From Cephalothrix spiralis (Eukaryota; Nemertea; Palaeonemertea; Archinemertea; Cephalotrichidae), in assembly GCA_032353305.1 (NCBI GenBank), contig JAUCNG010063331.1, forward strand, positions 1 through 14,291: a stretch of 14,291 bases of DNA. Reading direction: 5' to 3'. The position numbers were made by a program, and so were the translations under genes. How positions within the stretch are numbered: position 1 is the first letter of the stretch; every line of letters starts with the position of its first letter. Shown here in pieces: positions 5,666 through 11,858 of the stretch. The notes under the pieces were generated by a model. The model had not been told where the DNA came from, did not search any database, and saw nothing but the letters and a program-made list of their open reading frames with translations.

Positions 5666-7096
5666 ATGGATGCCGAATACTTTAGACCTGGAAATACTTC
5701 AACCCCGAACCCTCGTCCCAAAGACGACTATTTAGAATCGACTGTAAATCATGACGATCACGGTAAGATTTATGATAGCGAAAATGAAAAACGGGTCAAG
5801 TTTTTAGCCGACATGGATAAAGCTGAAACAGGAGGAGCAAAATACTCCTCGTCCTCTATGGATTTCGGGCTAGGGGATACCTCAAAACAATTACAAATGC
5901 TTCTAAATAGCAACGGGGCTAGTATGACCTTAAGGCCCCCGAAGTTTTCGGGCCAAAATGAAAGGTTTCGGACCTGGTTGCGAAAATTTGAACTGTTCTC
6001 AAGGGCCCATGATCATGATGATAATTTCAAATTAGTTCAGGTTCCGCTGTATTTAATCGGGGGTGCCCAAGATTATTATTGGATTCTTAGCGACCAAGAT
6101 AAATCATCATATGACTATTTGATTAGGGCCTTTTTAAATAAATACGACAGCCGTGCTCAAGATTGGATACTTGAGACTGACCTTAATAATATCGTACAGA
6201 AAGAGAATGAACCAGTAGCAGAATACTTAGACAAAATAATGTCCTATTGTTCCAGACTCAAAAAGAATCCCGGTGAGCATATTTCGTTAATTATTCGAGG
6301 ATTACAGCCACACCTTAAGGCGCGATTATTAGATAAACAGCCTACTAGTATTGTTAGCTGTGAAAATCATTGTAGAACTGCGGAATTAATTGCCAAAATG
6401 ACGGAAAAGAAACCCTCTACTACGGTAGCTCAGGTAGCGAGTATCGGAACTGAGGAGGTCAGTAATTTAGCGTTAGTCACTAGAGGGCTTTGGGAGTTAA
6501 AAGATGTTTTTAAAGATCTTATATCACATGTTAAGCTCGTTAAACCAAGTATGGCCGAGACATCGGTAAATGTTCTCCAGACAACGGATGGTCGATCTAT
6601 TTGTGAATGTTGCATGAAGGTAGGCCATACAGCACGGTACTGCCATGAAGGGCAGCAAAGTATGGATGACTCGGGGGTAAATGTTCTTCGAACAACGGAT
6701 GGTCGACCTGTTTGTGACGGCTGTATGAAGGTAGGTCACATAGTCAGGTATTGTCATGAAGGGCGGAAACCTACTGTTTCAAGACCCCCATCCGAGATTA
6801 GATGTTATGAATGCAATAATGTAGGTCACACCAGAACCAATTGCCCTTCAATTAGGTCCACTCAAAGGGATACTCGGCGTCCGAGCTGGCCAAATTCTGG
6901 GGAGCGAAATGCGGATCAATATAATGATCGACCACAGTTTAGTCAAGATTCACGAAACGATAGTCGGGGGGCGGGTTCAAGGTCAACTTCCCATCCTGAA
7001 GATAGGGGCCAAAATAGAGAGAACTATCCGCGAACGGCCCGTAGGTCAGGACCTATAAATCAACAGTTTTCGGGAAACTCCCAGAGACGATTTTGA
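5666..7096 (+). CDS. gag: Gag polyprotein with three CCHC zinc knuckles
   Basis: The 476-residue product has a Ty3/gypsy-type capsid region (about residues 88-245, including PPKFSGQNERFRTWLRKFEL and a helical run) followed by nucleocapsid. Three CX2CX4HX4C knuckles are at C313-C326, C350-C363 and C380-C393; the first two lie in a 37-residue tandem duplication. Knuckles bind and package genomic RNA, and the capsid region builds the particle. The C-terminal ~80 residues are Arg/Ser/Asn-rich and basic, as expected for nucleic-acid binding. ATG 5666 is the first ATG after the acceptor at 5495 and has A at -3 and G at +4. The stop at 7094-7096 is bypassed by a -1 shift at 7072-7078 to make Gag-Pol. 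Confidence 0.93.
   Translation: MDAEYFRPGNTSTPNPRPKDDYLESTVNHDDHGKIYDSENEKRVKFLADMDKAETGGAKYSSSSMDFGLGDTSKQLQMLLNSNGASMTLRPPKFSGQNERFRTWLRKFELFSRAHDHDDNFKLVQVPLYLIGGAQDYYWILSDQDKSSYDYLIRAFLNKYDSRAQDWILETDLNNIVQKENEPVAEYLDKIMSYCSRLKKNPGEHISLIIRGLQPHLKARLLDKQPTSIVSCENHCRTAELIAKMTEKKPSTTVAQVASIGTEEVSNLALVTRGLWELKDVFKDLISHVKLVKPSMAETSVNVLQTTDGRSICECCMKVGHTARYCHEGQQSMDDSGVNVLRTTDGRPVCDGCMKVGHIVRYCHEGRKPTVSRPPSEIRCYECNNVGHTRTNCPSIRSTQRDTRRPSWPNSGERNADQYNDRPQFSQDSRNDSRGAGSRSTSHPEDRGQNRENYPRTARRSGPINQQFSGNSQRRF
6566..6787 (+). repeat. 111-bp in-frame tandem duplication carrying a zinc knuckle
   Basis: The sequence from 6566 recurs from 6677 at an offset of exactly 111 nt (37 codons). Matching peptides include VNVL-TTDGR, CMKVGH and RYCHEG. 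Each unit carries one CCHC knuckle; the last part of the unit has diverged. Nucleotide differences show the duplication is not recent. Confidence 0.85.
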
Positions 7097-7133
7097 GTAC
7101 CCCAAATGATCGTCTGTTATACCAAAGGGGTGT
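7072..7133 (+). promoter_or_regulatory. -1 programmed frameshift signal: GGGAAAC slippery heptamer plus H-type pseudoknot
   Basis: G GGA AAC at 7072-7078 is in the right phase, with GGA and AAC both gag codons, inside the 52-nt stretch (7045-7096) where gag and pol frames are both open. A 6-nt spacer (7079-7084) is followed by stem 1, AGACGAT (7085-7091) with ATCGTCT (7109-7115). Loop bases ACCCC (7099-7103) pair with GGGGT (7127-7131), extendable by two G-U pairs to 7133, giving a pseudoknot. The gag stop TGA lies in loop 1. Heptamer class, phase and spacing match retroviral -1 sites. The 5-nt gap between the two stems on the inner strand is longer than in compact pseudoknots. Confidence 0.85.
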
Positions 7134-10100
7134 ACCGATAAATGTTATTAACGAATCCGGAACTGATTTGCATGTTCCGAATTCAAGGTTATGGGGATAT
7201 ATATTGATTGGGTGGTATGTTGTAAAATATGTTTTTAATATGATTATGAGTACTATTGGGCTTGTAAATCAAATTTCATTTCGTCATGTATTTAGCCTAG
7301 TTAAGGATACTGTACCGGTTCCATATGAAAAACATGAAAACATTATTCATTGTTACATCAAGAAAAAGCCCATCATAGCTTTACTTGATTCGGGAGCCGG
7401 GATTACACTTTTATCCAGTACAGTATATAATATCCAGGATTTATTCAATTTTCAAAAATTAAAACCCTCTAGAGTGGCTGGGGCTCGAGGCGTAAGTGGG
7501 CATACGATGCGTATCCATGGCACGATTATCGTCCCAGTGACGATCAAAGGCAATGTTTACGAAATTGAGGCACATGTAAATAAAATGGACCATTATGATA
7601 TGATCTTAGGTCATACATTTTTGGCGAAATATTCGGTAAAGATAGATTTTAGCAAAGAGGTTTGTTATATCGCTGATGATCCTTTTCCATATCCCATGGG
7701 GCTAAAAGCCTCATGGCCACATGTCCGCGTAGTGGCAAATCGTCAGTTTATTATTCCTGCTCATTCTGTCACAAGAATACCAGGGCAATTACAGGCCCGA
7801 ATAGCAGATAATATGGAAGGGATATTTATAATGGATGCGTCCACTGTTAAAAAGTCAGATCTCGATTCCGCGGACTTACTAGTGCGAACGCAGCTATCAT
7901 CTATTCCGGTTTTATTTCGGAATAAGTCTGATTCAGATATCACCATTTATAGGCATACAACAATTGGGACTTTTTGGCCCATTACTATTGATGAGCTAGT
8001 ACTAGATAGAGCTTCGGCAATAAATACCACGGGTCAAGGTCAATCCGATTTACCAAATGTTGACTTATCAAAAGCGGCATTGAACAAGCGGGAAAGAGAC
8101 CAGCTTCTTGGTCTTTTAAAGGAATTCCGCAGATGTTTTGCGAACCACCCGTCGGAATTGGGTCGGTCAACCGAACTAATGGTTGAAATAGATGACGGAA
8201 ATAATCGACCGGTGCAATCGAGACCGTATCGTACGGCCCCGCATATTCGCGAAGAAATAAATCGTCAAGTCGGCGATATGCTTAAGCGGGGGGTCATTGT
8301 TGAAAGTACGTCACCCTATTCCAGCCCGGTTGTCATGGTAACTAAGTCAAATAGTAAAGATCTCAGATTCTGCATCGATTTTAGGCGTCTCAACAAAAAC
8401 ATAAAATCGATCGACCTATTTCCTTTACCCCGGATAAACGACCTGTTAAGCGAGATGGGGTCCAGTCAACCCCATTTCTTTAGTATTCTTGATTTAGCGT
8501 CGGGGTACTGGCAATGTACTTTAACACCATCTAGCATGCCTAAGACCGCTTTTATTACTGAAGACGGGCATTTTGAATTCACAGTCCTACCCTTCGGTAT
8601 TGTTTCAGGCCCTTCAAATTTTCAGAGGGGTATCATTAAACTTTTTAAACCATATATTGGGAAGTGGGTTCTCTGTTATATTGATGATATTACCATTTAT
8701 TCAAAAACTATGGCAGAACATTTGCAGCATTTAAAAATCGCTTTTCAGATTCTCTTAGATGCAAATTTAAAGTTAAAATCAGAGAAGTGCTTTATGGCGC
8801 AAACAGAAATAAAATGTCTAGGTCACATAGTTGGAAAAACGGGGTTGAAATTGGATCCCAGTAAGACCAGTTTGATTTCCAAGTACCCAATACCACGAAA
8901 TCTCAAGAACATTCGTTCCTTTTTAGGGTTATGTACTTACTACAGGCGTTTTATTAAAGATTTTAGCAAAATTGCGGCCCCTATGAATGAGTTACTACGC
9001 AAAGATGAAAAGTTTGTTTGGAATGACAGACGCCAACAGGCGTTTGACACACTAAAGATTGCATTAACAAGTGAGCCCATCTTGGCATTTCCAGATTTTT
9101 CATTGGAATTCTTAGTATTCTGTGACGCTTGTGGGGTTTCGTTGGGGTATTTACTGTGTCAAAAACAAGGGGGACTTGAACGGGTTATCTGTTATGCAGG
9201 GAGAGCCGTTTCCAGACTGGAACGCACTTACACTATAACAGAGTTAGAATGCTTAAGTCTAATATCAGCCTTACGCCATTTTCACCAGTACTTGTATGGG
9301 AGACACTTTGTTGTGATAAGTGACCATTCAGCCTTAAAATGGCTTATGTCTATTCCGCTAAGGGATTATGCAAATATGAGGTTAACCCGATGGGCCCTCT
9401 ATGCTAGTCAATATTCATTTACCATAGTGCACAGAGCTGGAAAAGCGCACGGGAACGCCGATTCGATATCTAGGATGCCTTTCAAATTAGAGGGATGGGA
9501 TAATGAGGTCATGGTCACACGACCTGAAAATGTCCACGACGGGCTGCTGGTTAATCCCGGGAACAATTCCGAGACCAACCTGACAGGTCCAGGCTCAAAC
9601 GAGCCTGAAAATGAGGTCAATGGGTCAGGCTCAAACGAGCCTGAAAATGAGGTCAATGGGTCAGGCTCAAACGAGCCTGAAAATATGGTCAATGGGTCAG
9701 GCTCAAACGAGCCTGAAAATGAGGTCAATGGGTCAGGCTCAAACGAGCCTGAAAATGAGGTCAGTGGTTCAGGCTCAAACGAGCCTAAAAATCAGGTCAG
9801 CGACGCAGAAGTAAGAGACTCTGAAGACTCACCACAAACGTCTGCTCATGAACCAAAAGACAATATCTTTGATATAGCTAAAATCCCTGTCAAAAGTTTG
9901 GATGTTTTAAGGAATGTCAGATACATAAGGTCTTTGCAGGCAGATGATTATGATTGTAAGCACATGTATAGGTACCTCAATAACAGAGTTTTACCTCCAA
10001 ATAATAAAGTTGCTAGGGAAGTAGTTTTGACAGCTGACAGTTTTTATCTAAATGACGACAAGGTCCTGTTTTATGTGCCACGACCTTTTCGTAGGGGCTT

Positions 10101-11802
10101 AGTGGTTCCTCATTGTTTGGTCGTGCCCCGTGAGTTGCGTTCGACAGTTCTGTTCGGTTGTCATGACACCAGTCTGGCGGCCCATAATGGTCTAGACAGG
10201 GGTTATGCACTCTTAAAAGAGAGATATTTTTGGTTGGGTCAATATTCTGATTTAAGCCATTGGATCAAGAGCTGCAAACAATGCTCAACAAAAAAGGTCG
10301 CTCATAATCGAGCAAAAGCACCACTTATTCCAGTTCAGGTGGGGATTCCATTTGAGAGGGTTGCGATAGACATATTAGGTCCATATACTCAGACAACAAA
10401 GAACAATAAGTACATTGTTCTGTTTATTGATTATTTTAGTCGGTATGTGTGCGGGGTGGCTCTGCCAAATATCATCGCCTCGACAGTGGCAATCGCGATG
10501 TTTGAAGAAGTCATATGTCGGTTCGGAGCTCCAACTTATTTGGTGTCAGACTTGGGCTCTAATTTCACTAGTAAACTTTTTAAGCAGGTATCGACCTTAT
10601 GTGGTATTAAGCAACATTTCATTACGGCTTATAATCAACATTCAAATGGGCTTTTAGAAAGAAACAATGCCTTTGTGGCTCAAGGTCTAGCGATGTTTTG
10701 TGAGAAAAATCAGAAAAATTGGGATGAGTATTTACAAGCAGTGCTTTTTGCGCACAGAATTACACCAAGCGTGGATAGTACCACTTTTAGTCCACATTTC
10801 CTAATCTTTGGTCGTGTGGCAAAATTACCAATAGATATCTTGTATAATCAACCCTTGGAAATTCCACTCAACCCGCATGCTCATTTAGAGTTGATAATAT
10901 CGAGATTAAATGTTGCGCATGATGTTGCGAGGGAAAATATAAAAAAGGCCCAATTACGGATGAAAATTCGTTATGATGATCACAATACTAAAGAACCATC
11001 TTACAGAGTCGGAGATTTTGTCTATGTTTACACACCTGTCGGGAAAGCTGGCCTCTCCAAGAAGCTAATCCATAATTTCCATGGTCCCTATTTTATTGTA
11101 AGCAAGTTAAGCCCCGTGAACTTTAAAGTAAGAACAATGAAAAATAGGTTGGTAGAGACAGTAATTCATGCAAATCGAATGAAGAAATTTTATCATAGAG
11201 AAGATCGACCAATAGAGCCACCAACATACATTCCGGAATCGTCAAAAGATCTCCAGTTAGATGATATTCCACTCGAGAGTTTTGGGCTGGATGACGAAGC
11301 CCATGAAAATAGCCCAGGGGGCACTCAAGCCAAAGCAAATGAAAATAGCCCAGGGAGCACTCAAGCCAAAGCAAATGAAAATAACCCAGGGAGCACTCAA
11401 GCCAAAGCAAATGAAAATAGCCCAGGGGGCACTCAAGCCAAAGCCAATGGAAATAGCCCAGGGGGCACTCAAGCCGAAACCAATGAAAACAGCCCAGGGG
11501 GCACTCAAGCCAAAGCCGATGAAAATGAACTACCATCAGATCGGGGAATAAATATTCCGATCCCCGAGGGCTCGCCCAATGATTCTACGAAATCTCAAAA
11601 TGAAACACAAGATAATGTTTATAAGGTTAAAAAAATTTTGTCCAGTAAGATCCTCAATAAAAAGAGAATGTACCTTATTTGGTGGGAATCATACCCAGAA
11701 AGTGAGGCTACGTGGCAACCTGAGGAAGATGTACTTGATCCTTCTTTAATCCGGGAATTCAACAGAAGAACTAGACAATATAATAGAGGCAAACATAAAT
11801 AA
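7078..11802 (+). CDS. pol: Pol polyprotein: protease, RT, RNase H, integrase, GPY/F, chromodomain
   Basis: Residues are numbered from the codon at 7093. Protease: DSGA at 99-102 and ILG at 171-173. A beta-rich segment (about 200-300) follows, common in animal gypsy elements. RT: LDLASGYWQ with D467 and YIDD at 529-532. RNase H: D678, E719, D744, D790. Integrase: H1024, H1031, C1061, C1064 zinc finger, then D1093, D1153, E1189 with DD35E spacing. GPY/F module around 1323-1346. Chromodomain at about 1508-1563 with cage residues Y1510, W1531 and Y1534. All listed catalytic residues are present and the frame is intact, so the enzymes may work. There is no early ATG, so entry is by the -1 shift from gag. 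A hydrophobic stretch (about 34-58) precedes the protease. Two 36-bp coding repeats flank the integrase region. Confidence 0.95.
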   Translation, partial: LPETILSTPNDRLLYQRGVPINVINESGTDLHVPNSRLWGYILIGWYVVKYVFNMIMSTIGLVNQISFRHVFSLVKDTVPVPYEKHENIIHCYIKKKPIIALLDSGAGITLLSSTVYNIQDLFNFQKLKPSRVAGARGVSGHTMRIHGTIIVPVTIKGNVYEIEAHVNKMDHYDMILGHTFLAKYSVKIDFSKEVCYIADDPFPYPMGLKASWPHVRVVANRQFIIPAHSVTRIPGQLQARIADNMEGIFIMDASTVKKSDLDSADLLVRTQLSSIPVLFRNKSDSDITIYRHTTIGTFWPITIDELVLDRASAINTTGQGQSDLPNVDLSKAALNKRERDQLLGLLKEFRRCFANHPSELGRSTELMVEIDDGNNRPVQSRPYRTAPHIREEINRQVGDMLKRGVIVESTSPYSSPVVMVTKSNSKDLRFCIDFRRLNKNIKSIDLFPLPRINDLLSEMGSSQPHFFSILDLASGYWQCTLTPSSMPKTAFITEDGHFEFTVLPFGIVSGPSNFQRGIIKLFKPYIGKWVLCYIDDITIYSKTMAEHLQHLKIAFQILLDANLKLKSEKCFMAQTEIKCLGHIVGKTGLKLDPSKTSLISKYPIPRNLKNIRSFLGLCTYYRRFIKDFSKIAAPMNELLRKDEKFVWNDRRQQAFDTLKIALTSEPILAFPDFSLEFLVFCDACGVSLGYLLCQKQGGLERVICYAGRAVSRLERTYTITELECLSLISALRHFHQYLYGRHFVVISDHSALKWLMSIPLRDYANMRLTRWALYASQYSFTIVHRAGKAHGNADSISRMPFKLEGWDNEVMVTRPENVHDGLLVNPGNNSETNLTGPGSNEPENEVNGSGSNEPENEVNGSGSNEPENMVNGSGSNEPENEVNGSGSNEPENEVSGSGSNEPKNQVSDAEVRDSEDSPQTSAHEPKDNIFDIAKIPVKSLDVLRNVRYIRSLQADDYDCKHMYRYLNNRVLPPNNKVAREVVLTADSFYLNDDKVLFYVPRPFRRGLVVPHCLVVPRELRSTVLFGCHDTSLAAHNGLDRGYALLKERYFWLGQYSDLSHWIKSCKQCSTKKVAHNRAKAPLIPVQVGIPFERVAIDILGPYTQTTKNNKYIVLFIDYFSRYVCGVALPNIIASTVAIAMFEEVICRFGAPTYLVSDLGSNFTSKLFKQVSTLCGIKQHFITAYNQHSNGLLERNNAFVAQGLAMFCEKNQKNWDEYLQAVLFAHRITPSVDSTTFSPHFLIFGRVAKLPIDILYNQPLEIPLNPHAHLELIISRLNVAHDVARENIKKAQLRMKIRYDDHNTKEPSYRVGDFVYVYTPVGKAGLSKKLIHNFHGPYFIVSKLSPVNFKVRTMKNRLVETVIHANRMKKFYHREDRPIEPPTYIPESSKDLQLDDIPLESFGLDDEAHENSPGGTQAKANENSPGSTQAKANENNPGSTQAKANENSPGGTQAKANGNSPGGTQAETNENSPGGTQAKADENELPSDRGINIPIPEGSPNDSTKSQNETQDNVYKVKKILSSKILNKKRMYLIWWESYPESEATWQPEEDVLDPSLIREFNRRTRQYNRGKHK
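9586..9801 (+). repeat. Minisatellite in pol: six 36-bp units between RNase H and integrase
   Basis: Six in-frame copies of a 12-residue unit like GSGSNEPENEVN (pol residues 832-903) form a Gly/Ser/Asn/Glu-rich linker. Copies 2 to 5 are nearly identical and the outer ones diverge. Each unit contains an inverted repeat, AGGCTC-AAAC-GAGCCT, extending to 8 bp (TCAGGCTC/GAGCCTGA) in the central copies. A long reverse-strand open frame here is a by-product of that palindromic repeat. Confidence 0.92.
11305..11520 (+). repeat. Minisatellite in pol: six 36-bp units between integrase and chromodomain
   Basis: Six in-frame copies of a 12-residue unit like ENSPGGTQAKAN (pol residues 1405-1476) make a hydrophilic linker between the GPY/F module and the chromodomain. 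Copy number, unit length and total length equal those of the other pol array although the sequence is unrelated. Open frames on both strands in other phases are shadows of this repeat. Confidence 0.92.
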
Positions 11803-11808
11803 CTAAAT

Positions 11809-11828
11809 GTTTTCTCCTCTGTTTTCAG
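11809..11828 (+). other. Strong 3' splice site before env
   Basis: GTTTTCTCCTCTGTTTTCAG, with AG at 11827-11828, has the longest pyrimidine tract of all candidates and lies in the 56-nt gap between the pol stop (11802) and the env ATG (11859), which is the first ATG after it. This is the expected place for the acceptor of a spliced env mRNA. Confidence 0.75.
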
Positions 11829-11858
11829 AGAGAATATAAAGTAGCTGGGTGGAAGAAA

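Noticed and set aside
9408-9728. Reverse-strand open frame of 106 codons with SGSFEPDPL-type repeats
   Set aside because: It is the antisense of the palindromic 36-bp array in pol; the repeat keeps several frames open.
11123-11536. Repetitive open frames on both strands over the second pol array
   Set aside because: They are frame shadows of the 36-bp repeat; the pol frame carries continuous domain homology on both sides.
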